Assembly (NCBI RefSeq): GCF_030690045.1
Contig: NZ_JAUYHK010000021.1
Location: forward strand, 299,666 to 363,665
Origin: Thalassospira sp.
GTDB lineage: Bacteria; Pseudomonadota; Alphaproteobacteria; Rhodospirillales; Thalassospiraceae
Direction: 5' to 3'
DNA length: 64,000 nt
Positions 8,509-18,528 of this stretch are shown piece after piece (position 1 is the stretch's first letter; each line of letters begins with the position of its first letter). The position numbers and the translations under genes are program-made. The notes beneath the pieces are model-generated. The model did not search any database, had not been told where the DNA came from, and worked only from the letters and a program-made list of their open reading frames with translations.

Positions 8509-9414
8509 TCAAATGGCCGGGGCGGTGATTTTACGGCGGGGCAGGCGGGCAAAGATCGAAATATTGCCCAGCAAAATCAATAACAGCCCGCTGGCTCCGG
8601 TCAGGGTCCATTGATACCCTTCCAGATAAGTCGATACCGTCAGGGCCACCACCGGAAACAGCACGGTGACATAGGCCGCCCGGCCAACCCCGACCCGCCC
8701 GACAAGGGCAAGATAGGCGACAAAGGCAATGATCGATCCGGGAATGGTCAGATACAGCAGGGCGGCAATATAAACCGGATCATCGGGCATCACCGGTGCC
8801 TTGCCGCGCAGCAGGGCAAAAACAAACAGCAACGCCGCCCCATAAAACATGCCGCGTGCCACGGCATCGCGCATCGGCACATTCAGGCTTTGCAATTTCA
8901 CCGAAACCAGATTGCCGGTGGAAAAACAGGCCGTCCCGCCAAGCGCCAGCAACAGACCGATCACCGCCTGCGGATTATGGGACAGGGCGGCAAGCTGATT
9001 GGCAAACAGACAGCCGATTCCACCCAACCCGAAAGCCGCGCCGAGCGCAAAGCGCCAGCCGGGATTCTTGCGGTAAAATATCCAGTTGCCCAGTGCGTTA
9101 AACAGGGTCGATGTTGTAAAAACCACGGCGACGATGCCGCTGGCGATATAAGCGGTGGCACTGTACATCAGGATGAAATTCACCCCGAACAGACCGCATC
9201 CCATCAAGGCGATCCACGGATGCACCCGCCAGTCCAGCGGCCGCCATTTGCGCAGCAAGACCAGCCCGCCCGCCATCAAAATGGCGGCCAGCGCAAACCG
9301 GTAAAAAATGGAAATTTCAATCGGAACCGGCCCGATCTGAAGTTTGATCGCATACCAGGTAAAGCCCCAGCAAAACGTCACAATGGCAAATAACAGGGCG
9401 GTCATGTCAGGCAT
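8509..9414 (-). CDS. EamA/DMT family transporter
   Basis: TALLFAIVTFCWGFTWYAIKLQIGPVP...; multiple TM segments. Confidence 0.9.
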   Translation of the reverse strand: MPDMTALLFAIVTFCWGFTWYAIKLQIGPVPIEISIFYRFALAAILMAGGLVLLRKWRPLDWRVHPWIALMGCGLFGVNFILMYSATAYIASGIVAVVFTTSTLFNALGNWIFYRKNPGWRFALGAAFGLGGIGCLFANQLAALSHNPQAVIGLLLALGGTACFSTGNLVSVKLQSLNVPMRDAVARGMFYGAALLFVFALLRGKAPVMPDDPVYIAALLYLTIPGSIIAFVAYLALVGRVGVGRAAYVTVLFPVVALTVSTYLEGYQWTLTGASGLLLILLGNISIFARLPRRKITAPAI

Positions 9415-9608
9415 TATCTCCGGCACGAATACAAGGATGATGCCGGTATAGCCTGTGGCGGGCCTGCTGGCTTTCACGCTCTTGCGGGCTTTATCACAAT
9501 CTTGCGCAAAAACAGGCGGCAAGGGTCCGGGCGATGGAATGCATCCTTTGCAAATCATCGGGGCCGGTGCGAAGATGGGGACCGGATATTTTAACGGCAA
9601 GTGAAACC

Positions 9609-10505
9609 ATGTCGGGCGGGCGATACGAAAATTACGAGGTCTTTAACCAGCTGATCGGCGATGCCAAGCTGGTATCGGCGGGCGATTTTGGCGATGCGGT
9701 ATCGGCGGCGCACTGGCGGCGCAAGGCCGATATCCATACCCGCTATGACGACCCCGATCACCATACGCTCAGCCTCTATGTCAATGGCGGGACGGAAATC
9801 CGCCGTCAGATCGGCGCGGATCCGCTATCGGGCGGCGGGCCGGGCCGCTGTTGCCTGATGCCCGCCCATGTCACATCGGACTGGCTGGTGCGCGGCGAGG
9901 TCGAATTGTTGCATCTCTATATCCCGACCGCTGCCTGGGACCGCGCCGTTGTTGAAACGCTCGATATCGATCCCTCCTCGGTGGTGCTGGATGAAAAAAC
10001 CTTTTTCGTCGATCCGCTGATTGAAACCACCGTGCGCCATGCCATCCTGCCGCTGGACTGGCACGCCCCGGCGGACCGCATGACGGTATCATCGGCCGGG
10101 CAGATGTTGCTGGGCCATTTGCTGGGCCAATACAGCACACGCGGCCAAATCCGCCTGATGTCACGTGGCGGACTGGCACAGGGAGTCAAACGCCGGATTG
10201 TCGATTATATCGAGGCCAATCTGGATCAGTCCTTGTCGCTGGAACAACTGGCCGCACAGGCACAACTCAGCCCCTTTCACTTTGCCCGGATGTTCCGGCA
10301 ATCGGTGGGCGAGGCCCCGCATCGGTATGTCTTGCGCCGCCGGATTGAAAAGGCCCGCGACCTGATGCGGACCGGCGATATGCCGCTGGCGGAAATTGCC
10401 GTGGCCTGCGGTTTTTCCAGCCAGTCGCATCTGACCACCCGCTTTGTGGCCTTTACCGGCATCACCCCGGCACGGTTTCGGGCGGTTGCGGCCCGTCAAT
10501 TGTAA
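9609..10505 (+). CDS. AraC family transcriptional regulator
   Basis: C-terminal AraC HTH: LEQLAAQAQLSPFHFARMFRQSVGEAPHRYVLRRRIEKARDLM...GFSSQSHLTTRFVAFTGITPARFR. Confidence 0.93.
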   Translation: MSGGRYENYEVFNQLIGDAKLVSAGDFGDAVSAAHWRRKADIHTRYDDPDHHTLSLYVNGGTEIRRQIGADPLSGGGPGRCCLMPAHVTSDWLVRGEVELLHLYIPTAAWDRAVVETLDIDPSSVVLDEKTFFVDPLIETTVRHAILPLDWHAPADRMTVSSAGQMLLGHLLGQYSTRGQIRLMSRGGLAQGVKRRIVDYIEANLDQSLSLEQLAAQAQLSPFHFARMFRQSVGEAPHRYVLRRRIEKARDLMRTGDMPLAEIAVACGFSSQSHLTTRFVAFTGITPARFRAVAARQL

Positions 10506-10566
10506 TTGTCGTTTGGCAATGGCCTGCGATAGGGTGTGTTCTTGTGTTTTATCAGGGCCGCACCCC

Positions 10567-11373
10567 ATGCGATCAAGTTTCCGTCATTACCGCGCCGAAG
10601 CCGCCAGCCACAGCCATGATGATTTTCATCAGGTGATTGTGGCCGATCACGGCGCGCTTGACCTTGAAATCGAGGGCCGCGGCGGGCAGGTGGCAGGACG
10701 CCAGATTGCCTTTATCCCGGCGGGCGACCGCCATGCCTTTCGCGCCGAGGGGATGAACCGGTTTCTGGTGCTCGATATCGATATCCGGTTGGCAGCCGAT
10801 AGCGGGATCGAAGCCCTGTGGTGCCGCGCCGGACGGGTGCCTTATTTGCAGGCCAGCACCTTGCGTCCGATCCGGATGGGGGATGTGACCGGTTTGCAGG
10901 ATCAGGCCTTTGATGGCCCGGAAATGACCGGGTTTTTGTGCGATTTATTATCCGGGGCCGAGCCGCAAATATCGGGTTTGGCCGCATCGCCGATACCCGA
11001 TCATTTGCCGCCCCGGCTGGATCGTCTGTTGCGCTGGGCGTCGGCGCGGCTGGCCGATCCGGTGACGGTGGGCGATATGGCGCGGATTGCGGCCCTGTCG
11101 GAAAGTGCGCTGTTTGCGGCGTTTGGGCGCTATCTGGGCACAACGCCGATGCGCTGGATGGCGGAACAGCGATTGCGTCTGGCCCATGATGTGTTGTGCG
11201 ATCCGCATCATATGATGGCATTGGGCGACGTCGCCATGCTGGCCGGATTTCAGGATCAAAGTGCGTTTTCCCGCGCCTTTGTCCGGCGCTTTGGCCTGTC
11301 GCCCCGCGCCTTGCGCCAACAGACCCGGCAAGGGATTATCCCGCGATCAGGAGTTTCGGCACAGACGATCTGA
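10567..11373 (+). CDS. AraC family transcriptional regulator with cupin-like N-terminus
   Basis: HSHDDFHQVIVADHG...FIPAGDRHAF cupin; C-terminal GFQDQSAFSRAFVRRFGLSPRALR. Confidence 0.92.
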   Translation: MRSSFRHYRAEAASHSHDDFHQVIVADHGALDLEIEGRGGQVAGRQIAFIPAGDRHAFRAEGMNRFLVLDIDIRLAADSGIEALWCRAGRVPYLQASTLRPIRMGDVTGLQDQAFDGPEMTGFLCDLLSGAEPQISGLAASPIPDHLPPRLDRLLRWASARLADPVTVGDMARIAALSESALFAAFGRYLGTTPMRWMAEQRLRLAHDVLCDPHHMMALGDVAMLAGFQDQSAFSRAFVRRFGLSPRALRQQTRQGIIPRSGVSAQTI

Positions 11374-11425
11374 CCGGCGCAGGGTAAATTACGGTTATTA
11401 TTGTTGATAATACCGGAACATTTTT

Positions 11426-12334
11426 ATGCCGCTGATTGATCCCCGTACCCGCGCCACCCTGATTGGCACCATCGCCGTATTGTTGTGGGCGCTGTTGGCC
11501 CTTTTCACTACCGAAGTCAGCAATATCCCACCGTTTCAACTGGTCAGCCTGTGTTTTGGCGTGGCGGCGATTTTTAGTGCGATGTGGATATCCCGGCGTG
11601 GTGTGGCGGCCTTCGCCGCCTTTCGTCAGCCGGTTGGTGCCTGGGTTTTGGGTGTCGGCGGGCTGTTTGGCTATCATTTCTTTTATTTCGTGGCGCTGGC
11701 CAATGCGCCTGCGGTTGATGCCAGTCTGATCGCCTATTTATGGCCGTTATTCATCGTGCTGTTTTCCGCCCTTTTGCCCGGTGAAAAATTACGCTGGTAT
11801 CATGTGGCCGGGGCGGTTTTGGGCCTTGCCGGGGCGGTGGTGCTGGTCAGCAAGGGGCGCGGTCTGGCCTTCGATCCGGCCTTTGCGCTGGGATATGGTG
11901 CGGCGATTGTCTGTTCGCTGGTCTGGTCGGGCTATTCGGTGCTGAACCGCCGTTATGGCAAGGTGCCGGTCGAGGCGGTCTGCGGCTTTTGTGCCGGGGC
12001 GGCGATTTTGGGTTTTGTCACCCACGGTCTGCTGGAAATCTGGATGATGCCCGATGCACGGCAATGGCTGGCGATCTTGGGGCTGGGCCTCGGCCCGGTC
12101 GGGGTGGCGTTTTTTGTCTGGGATTACGGCACCAAACACGGCGATATTCAGGTTCTGGGTGTCTCATCCTATGCCGCCCCCTTGCTCAGCACGATTTTGC
12201 TGATCCTTTTTGGCCGGGCAGAGGCGACGATCAGCGTTGTGATTGGCTGCCTGTTGATTGTCGGCGGCGCGGTACTGGCATCAAAGAATTTGCTGCGGCG
12301 TAAAAAAGGTGACGCTGTGAAGGCTTCGGGCTAG
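11426..12334 (+). CDS. EamA/DMT family transporter (YddG-like)
   Basis: GTIAVLLWALLALFTTEVSNIPPFQLVSLCF...; 10 TM-like pattern. Confidence 0.88.
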   Translation: MPLIDPRTRATLIGTIAVLLWALLALFTTEVSNIPPFQLVSLCFGVAAIFSAMWISRRGVAAFAAFRQPVGAWVLGVGGLFGYHFFYFVALANAPAVDASLIAYLWPLFIVLFSALLPGEKLRWYHVAGAVLGLAGAVVLVSKGRGLAFDPAFALGYGAAIVCSLVWSGYSVLNRRYGKVPVEAVCGFCAGAAILGFVTHGLLEIWMMPDARQWLAILGLGLGPVGVAFFVWDYGTKHGDIQVLGVSSYAAPLLSTILLILFGRAEATISVVIGCLLIVGGAVLASKNLLRRKKGDAVKASG

Positions 12335-12368
12335 AAGGAATGATTGTTTTTTAGCCCGGATCGTCATC

Positions 12369-13376
12369 ATGACATTGCATATCCCCAAGGCCGAACTGCA
12401 TCTGCATATGGAAGGGGCGGCAACGCCTGATCTGGTGCGGATGTTTGCCGTGCGCAACAATATCACGCTTGATGCCGGTTTGTTTGATGCCAATGATCGG
12501 TATGTCTGGTCGAATTTCACCGAATTTTTAAACAGTTTCGACGGGGCCAGCCGGGCGATTTGCACCCGGCAGGATTATGCCGATCTGACATACAGCTATC
12601 TGACCGAACAGGCGAAAATCGGCGCGTTGTATGTCGAGATTTTCTGTTCCCCGTCCCATGCCGCCGAAGCCGGATTGTCATTCGACGATCATTTGCAAGG
12701 TGTCGCCGACGGGATTGAGCGGGCCGAAAAGCACAGCGGCATCATGGGCCGCATCATCATGACCTGTGTCCGCCATATGGGGCCGGATCTGGCCGTACGG
12801 GTGGCGCAACAGTCGGTCGATTGCGGGCATCCCTTTGTGGTTGGTTTTGGCATGGGCGGCAATGAAAGCCTGTATTCGCAGGAAGCCTTTTATCAGGCCT
12901 ATAAAATTGCCGCCGATGGCGGGCTGGGTTGCACCACCCATGCGGGCGAGGTCGAAGGACCGCAAAGCGTGTGGGATGCCATTGATAAACTGCCTGTCAC
13001 CCGGATCGGCCACGGGGTCCGGTCCATCGAAGACCCGAAACTGGTTGAAACCCTGGCGAAGCGCGGCATTGTTTTGGAAGTCTGTCCGGGGTCCAATATC
13101 GCGTTGTCGGTTTATCCCGATTATGCCGCCCATCCTTTGCGCAGGCTTTATGATGCAGGGGTCAGGGTCACTTTGGGGTCGGATGACCCACCGTTTTTCC
13201 ACACGACTTTGGCCGCAGAATATCAACGTGCGCAGGATGTGTTTGGCTTTGACGACGCGCAATTGACCGGCATCACCCGCACCGCCCTTGAGGCTTCCTT
13301 TGTCGATGTCGATACCAGGGCACGGTTGCTTGCGAAACTTGATCAGTTATCCGGTGTTGTTGTCCATGCCGGATGA
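12369..13376 (+). CDS. add: Adenosine/adenine deaminase
   Basis: PKAELHLHMEGA, THAGE, RIGHGVRS, CPGSN, LGSDDPPFF motifs. Confidence 0.93.
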   Translation: MTLHIPKAELHLHMEGAATPDLVRMFAVRNNITLDAGLFDANDRYVWSNFTEFLNSFDGASRAICTRQDYADLTYSYLTEQAKIGALYVEIFCSPSHAAEAGLSFDDHLQGVADGIERAEKHSGIMGRIIMTCVRHMGPDLAVRVAQQSVDCGHPFVVGFGMGGNESLYSQEAFYQAYKIAADGGLGCTTHAGEVEGPQSVWDAIDKLPVTRIGHGVRSIEDPKLVETLAKRGIVLEVCPGSNIALSVYPDYAAHPLRRLYDAGVRVTLGSDDPPFFHTTLAAEYQRAQDVFGFDDAQLTGITRTALEASFVDVDTRARLLAKLDQLSGVVVHAG

Positions 13377-14296
13377 TATTGCCGCAGATGGTCGTCAAAA
13401 TGGTGCCAGAACCGGGCGCGGATATCGTCGCGTTCCTGAAGGATTTCATGACGGGAATTGGGGATGTCATGTATCTGCACACCGGGATGACCGGCAAACA
13501 GATCGCGGGTGACACGGTTATTGACCACCTGATCCTTTTCGGCCAGCAGGATCGAGACGGGCGGTAAGGCCGCATCGGGTGACACCCGGTCCCCTAGCAT
13601 CGCCTGGGCGCGGAAACAGGCATCCAGCCATCCGGCAGACACCCCGCCAATCATCAAATCCGGGTTGGCCTGTAAACAGGCGACATTGCGGTCATAGCGT
13701 CCGCGATCCGATGTCAGCAGGTTATTGTCATTATAGGGCTGCAAGGGCGATAACAACCGCTGTCCGGGCAGGAATTGGCGATCAAAGCCATAACGGCACA
13801 ACCCGCCCGATATAAATTGCGCCAGAATGGCCATCCAGTCGGCCCCGCCCAGCCCGAAAAACGGTGCGATCATCAGGGCAGAGGCAAAACGACCGGGGTT
13901 TTGGTGCAAAATTTCCAGCCCGACCAGCCCGCCGGTCGAATGGGTCATCACCATGTCGCAGGCAAGGCCATGATGATCATGGATATGGGTCAGAATGGCA
14001 TGGGCGTCGGCCACATAATGGCTGATATCGGCGACATAGCCCATATTGCGGTCAGCCACTTCGCGGGCAGAACCACCCTGACCACGAAAATCAAAAGTCA
14101 CACAGCCCAAACCCCGTTCGGCCAGTTCAACCGCCGTTTCGTCATACCGTTCAATGAATTCGGCCCGTCCCTGCAAAATCAGGACATGGCCGGTGGCCTG
14201 CGGTGGCGTGTGAATACCATAGCGCAGTCTGACGTTGCGTCCCGTCTGGGCCGGATCGGCGTCGCAATGGTGGATGTCAAACGGCGTCACGCGCAA
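13343..14296 (-). CDS. Alpha/beta hydrolase (lysophospholipase-like)
   Basis: HVLILQGRAEFIERYDETAVELAERG, MTHSTGGLVGL; 3' end overlaps the convergent deaminase gene. Confidence 0.88.
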   Translation of the reverse strand: MRVTPFDIHHCDADPAQTGRNVRLRYGIHTPPQATGHVLILQGRAEFIERYDETAVELAERGLGCVTFDFRGQGGSAREVADRNMGYVADISHYVADAHAILTHIHDHHGLACDMVMTHSTGGLVGLEILHQNPGRFASALMIAPFFGLGGADWMAILAQFISGGLCRYGFDRQFLPGQRLLSPLQPYNDNNLLTSDRGRYDRNVACLQANPDLMIGGVSAGWLDACFRAQAMLGDRVSPDAALPPVSILLAEKDQVVNNRVTRDLFAGHPGVQIHDIPNSRHEILQERDDIRARFWHHFDDHLRQYHPAWTTTPDN

Positions 14297-14337
14297 CCTT
14301 TCGCGATATTATGTTGCCTTGTTTGTGATGGCGCAGG

Positions 14338-15624
14338 TCAGGCATCCGGGGCCAGTGACTGTTTGATGAAAACCACCATCTTGCCCATCATGCCACCAAA
14401 ATCGGGGTTGAAAGTCCCGCGTCGCAAGGTGCCCGGTGTGGCAGAATCCTTAAGGTTCAACTCGCCATAAACCGTGTTTTCGCTATCGGACTGGCAGGTG
14501 GCGCGCAAATCCGCTTCTTCGTAATGGGTACAATTGCGATAAAGGCCATCAAGGCCGTAATGCGGGTTTTCCGGGCGCATTGTCATGGCGGTGTGGGCAT
14601 GGTTCAGGGTGCGCCAAGTGTCATTGGGCGAGTCAATCACATCAATGCCATCGCATACAGGCTGATTGGCGATATCGGGTTCGACCCCCTGATACCAGAT
14701 CATCTGACGCTGCGGGTTTACGACCTTGTTGCAAAAAAACTGCGTGGCAAGATCGGGCTGAATGGTGCGGTCATCGGAACTGACGGCCATAAACACCGGA
14801 ATGTCGACATTCGGCAGACTGTCGTCGCGAAAGGGGGTGGTCAGAAGATGAAATTCGGCGGCGGCATTCATCGCCAGTGATTCATATTTGGCGGCATCGC
14901 GATCTTCGTCGGTGCCGACATAGGATTGCACATAACGGACATAAGGTGTTAGCCACGCCATATCGCTGCGTGCTGCAAAACCGGGGGCCAGCAGGATCAG
15001 GGAGGATGCCCGGCGACCATTGCTGATATCGGCATAATCGCGGGTAATCAGGGCGGCCCCCATCGAATATCCCACCGGAATGATGGTGTCGATGTTGCTG
15101 TCAAAACTGTTCATGCCATAGCGTACCGTGGCCCGCCATGCGTCATGATCGACCTTTTTAAGGTCGCCCGGCACCGTGCCATGACCGGGCAAAATCACAC
15201 TATGCAGTGTGGAACAGGGAAAGGCATCATGCAGGGAATCGCGGATATCGGTCATCAAATAAGGCCCGTCGGACAAGCCATGCACCAGCAAAAAACCAAC
15301 CCCTTCGCCCTGTTCACGGGTGCCGGTTTCCCCTGCGCAGCGCCCCTCATCCGGTTTCACGGTATTGGGGGCGCGCAGATCGACAACTTCTTCAAGACTG
15401 TAATTGCCAAAGGGCCGACCTTCGGGGGAAAAGCGCAGATCGCGCAGGCGGTCCGTAAGGATCGTGCGGCTTTGCACGACGTAGGTGTCAAAATCCACCC
15501 CTGCATCGGGCGTGGCAATGCCGCCGGGGGGCGGGTCATGTCTCACCGGGGTATCGCCACAGGCGGCAAGGGTCGTCGTCAGGGCGAGGATCGCCAGTCT
15601 GCTTTTGAAACCAAAAAGAGCCAT
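14338..15624 (-). CDS. Alpha/beta hydrolase-fold lipoprotein
   Basis: Signal peptide with lipobox LAAC; FLLVHGLSDGPYLM, VGYSMGAAL. Confidence 0.8.
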   Translation of the reverse strand: MALFGFKSRLAILALTTTLAACGDTPVRHDPPPGGIATPDAGVDFDTYVVQSRTILTDRLRDLRFSPEGRPFGNYSLEEVVDLRAPNTVKPDEGRCAGETGTREQGEGVGFLLVHGLSDGPYLMTDIRDSLHDAFPCSTLHSVILPGHGTVPGDLKKVDHDAWRATVRYGMNSFDSNIDTIIPVGYSMGAALITRDYADISNGRRASSLILLAPGFAARSDMAWLTPYVRYVQSYVGTDEDRDAAKYESLAMNAAAEFHLLTTPFRDDSLPNVDIPVFMAVSSDDRTIQPDLATQFFCNKVVNPQRQMIWYQGVEPDIANQPVCDGIDVIDSPNDTWRTLNHAHTAMTMRPENPHYGLDGLYRNCTHYEEADLRATCQSDSENTVYGELNLKDSATPGTLRRGTFNPDFGGMMGKMVVFIKQSLAPDA

Positions 15625-15682
15625 CGGATATTTCCTGTCCTGTTACGTACGGGCCGAACCTTGCCGTCCATATGCGAGGTGC

Positions 15683-16087
15683 CTATGAGAGGATTTCCCA
15701 GCTATGGGTGATGTCGCAGGCCTTTGATAACATGATCGATGCCGAACAATATTTTTCCGCCGACAATTCAACCGCACGCGCCAATTTGGTTTCGTTCAGG
15801 TTATCGCCGCGTGCCTTGAAATGCAGATGAATTTTGGTAAAAACCTTGGGGTCGGTTTCGGCGCGTTCAGCAGAAACCTCGGCCTCGACATCCAGAACGT
15901 TTTCGCGGCCTTTTTTAAGGATATGCACGACATCAATCGACGAACATCCGGCCAGACCAAGCAACAGCATTTCCATTGGGCTGGGACCTGCGCCATTTTC
16001 GCGGTCGCCGTCCATAATGATACCGTGGCCACTGCCGCTGGTGCCAACAAATGTCAGATTTTCCAGCCATTTTACCCGTGCTTGCAT
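15683..16087 (-). CDS. OsmC family protein
   Basis: GPSPMEMLLLGLAGCSSIDVVHILKKGRENV...SAEKYCSASIMLSKA. Confidence 0.92.
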   Translation of the reverse strand: MQARVKWLENLTFVGTSGSGHGIIMDGDRENGAGPSPMEMLLLGLAGCSSIDVVHILKKGRENVLDVEAEVSAERAETDPKVFTKIHLHFKARGDNLNETKLARAVELSAEKYCSASIMLSKACDITHSWEILS

Positions 16088-16263
16088 TTGGGGAACTTCC
16101 TTTGGTGGGAGTTGTGAAGATGTTTATGCTCTATCCCTGATTGCCGGTGCGATCAAGGGGGCTGATTGTCCGGTCTGATCCGAAAACAGTTCTCTCGCCG
16201 GGTAACAAGAGGTAGGATAAGGTACAGATAACAAATACCTGTGGGATATAGAAGGAGGTCAGG

Positions 16264-16608
16264 ATGACGCAAGATACTGTCCGCGCCAAAAGCCGGTTTA
16301 CGATTGCCATGGAGCATGTCCTGCGCGAGGTAAACCATGAAGTCATCGGACCTGCCATTCCCAGACTGACGGTGGATGATGTCCTGCCGCTGATTGTGTC
16401 GGTGGCAAGATTGCGGTCAGAATATCTGCAATATGCATTTCAGATGGTGGGAGATGGCAAAACCCGTCATCCGACAACCGATGAAGTCATCAAATTACGC
16501 GAATTGCGTGAGGCCTATCAGGAAATTCTGGCGGCATCGCGTGAACTGGAACATTGCATTGACCGTGGATATATCGATCTGGCGACCGAACCGAAAACAG
16601 ACCATTGA
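16264..16608 (+). CDS. Hypothetical protein
   Basis: 114 aa ORF with upstream AGGAGG-like RBS; no family recognised. Confidence 0.6.
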   Translation: MTQDTVRAKSRFTIAMEHVLREVNHEVIGPAIPRLTVDDVLPLIVSVARLRSEYLQYAFQMVGDGKTRHPTTDEVIKLRELREAYQEILAASRELEHCIDRGYIDLATEPKTDH

Positions 16609-16764
16609 CGTCGCTTGTCTGTAAGGATAGTGACATAACCATATTGTATCGGAACATATCCGGACAGATATGACATTAATGAAGACCGCAAAGACGGTTA
16701 TCATCGGGACAGAGCACAAGCTGTTAAAAAAGGGAGCGCACCCGCAGGGAGCGTTGTTTGTGCA

Positions 16765-18423
16765 TTGTCGGTTACTCCTGAAATTATTGCGACCGCAGGT
16801 CTGAGCCGCGACGGCATTATTTTGCTGTCGTCAGCCGATCATACCCTGCTGCATGCCAATCCGGCGGCAGTCAAAATGCTGGCCGGGCTTGAGGCGACTC
16901 TCAAAACCGGCACATCGTTAAAACATTTTCTGGCCAATCTTGCCAAAAATGCCGATTTTGCGCCTGGCGATGCGCAGGATTGTGTGCGTCAGGCTCTGGC
17001 CGACATCACCAAAAATATGTCTGGCGATTTGCCGGGGTTCGTGTGTGACGGGCATCGGGTGTCATGGCGCCGGGTTGTGGGGCCCGGTGGGACGGTTGCC
17101 CTGTGCCTGCGCGAGGAAGGCCGTGCCGATTTGCTGGCCCGGGCCCTGTCGGAACATAAATCCTTTATCGAACATCTGATCGAGGTTTTGCCGATTCCGG
17201 TTTATCTTAAAAATACCGATGGGGTGATCAATCGATGCAATACGGCTTTTGCCGATTTGATTGGCAAGGCGGTAAAATCGGTGATCGGCCAGAAATCAAG
17301 CGCGGTAACGCCCAAAACCCTCGATGATGTCATGACCAACCATGAAAGACCGTTATTGACGCAGGTTGGGCATGTCCGCGACGAAATCACGTTCGAGCGG
17401 GATGGCGCGGAAACCATTGCCCTTTTTGCAGCCTCGACCCTGAAAGCCCCCAGCGGGGCGATTGGCGGCACCATCGGGTCGCTGGTTGATATTACGTCGC
17501 TTAAAAAAGCCGAGGCCGAAGTGGCCGGGGCAGCGTCGCGGCTGATTGATATTTTGCAAAAGGCCCCGGTCGGGGTTGGCATTTCAGCACGCGATGATGG
17601 CACATTTCTGTTTGGCAACCGCTGCTTTAACGAATTGCTGGCGGTTGAAGACGGCGAGGATACGGCGAGTGACAGCATTTTGCTGTCGGAACGCTACCGC
17701 GAAAAAAGTCTTCAGGAAATGGACATGCTGGGCGAATTGCATGATATCGAAATGCGGATTCGCCGCCCCGGCATGAAAGAAGCCCGTTGGCTGAAAACAT
17801 CGCTGGAACCGATCAAATTCGAGGGTCGCGAAGCCGTCTTGTGGTGGGTCAGCGACATCACCAAACAAAAAATGGCGGCGCGCGAACTGCATGCCAAGGC
17901 CAATAATGACGAACTGACCGGGCTTGCGAACCGGGCGCGCTTTATGCAGAAACTCAATCATTGTGAATCGGTGCTGCGCGGTACCGAAACCCCTGCAGCG
18001 GTGTTTTTGCTAGATCTGGATGGGTTCAAGGAACTGAATGACCATATGGGGCATGCGGCAGGCGATTGGGTTCTGACGGAAACCGCGCGCCGTATGGTGC
18101 GGGTGGCGCGGCGTGCCGATGAAGTCGCCCGTCTGGGCGGTGACGAATTCACATTGCTGTTTATTAATAAAGGTGGCGAAACCGAAATGGCAAAAGTCGC
18201 CCAGGATATTCTGAACGCCCTGTCCGAACCGTTTATCTGGGAAGGCCATGATTGCCATATCGGAGCGTCGCTGGGCCTGTCGGTTTTTGATGGCGGTTAT
18301 TGTGATATGAGCGAACAGCTGCGCCGGGCGGACAAGGCGATGTATGCTGCCAAATTTGCGGGCAAGGGTTGTTATCGGATTTATCAACCCGGTCTTGAAA
18401 ATGATCAGGATTGCGAGGCATAG
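16765..18423 (+). CDS. PAS domain-containing diguanylate cyclase
   Basis: PAS-like repeats then DELTGLANRARF...RLGGDEFTLLF...GASLGLSVF. TTG start uncertain. Confidence 0.9.
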   Translation: MSVTPEIIATAGLSRDGIILLSSADHTLLHANPAAVKMLAGLEATLKTGTSLKHFLANLAKNADFAPGDAQDCVRQALADITKNMSGDLPGFVCDGHRVSWRRVVGPGGTVALCLREEGRADLLARALSEHKSFIEHLIEVLPIPVYLKNTDGVINRCNTAFADLIGKAVKSVIGQKSSAVTPKTLDDVMTNHERPLLTQVGHVRDEITFERDGAETIALFAASTLKAPSGAIGGTIGSLVDITSLKKAEAEVAGAASRLIDILQKAPVGVGISARDDGTFLFGNRCFNELLAVEDGEDTASDSILLSERYREKSLQEMDMLGELHDIEMRIRRPGMKEARWLKTSLEPIKFEGREAVLWWVSDITKQKMAARELHAKANNDELTGLANRARFMQKLNHCESVLRGTETPAAVFLLDLDGFKELNDHMGHAAGDWVLTETARRMVRVARRADEVARLGGDEFTLLFINKGGETEMAKVAQDILNALSEPFIWEGHDCHIGASLGLSVFDGGYCDMSEQLRRADKAMYAAKFAGKGCYRIYQPGLENDQDCEA

Positions 18424-18465
18424 CATTGACACCAGTGATATCACCGACAAGGTGAAGCACTCATG

Positions 18466-18500
18466 CAAAACGCCCGGCCAGATGGCCGGGCGTTTGTTTT
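18466..18500. terminator. Bidirectional terminator between diguanylate cyclase and glnA
   Basis: AAAACGCCCGGCC-agat-GGCCGGGCGTTTGTTTT. Confidence 0.85.
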
Positions 18501-18528
18501 CGCATCCAATCTTTTCGCAGGGAAAAGA

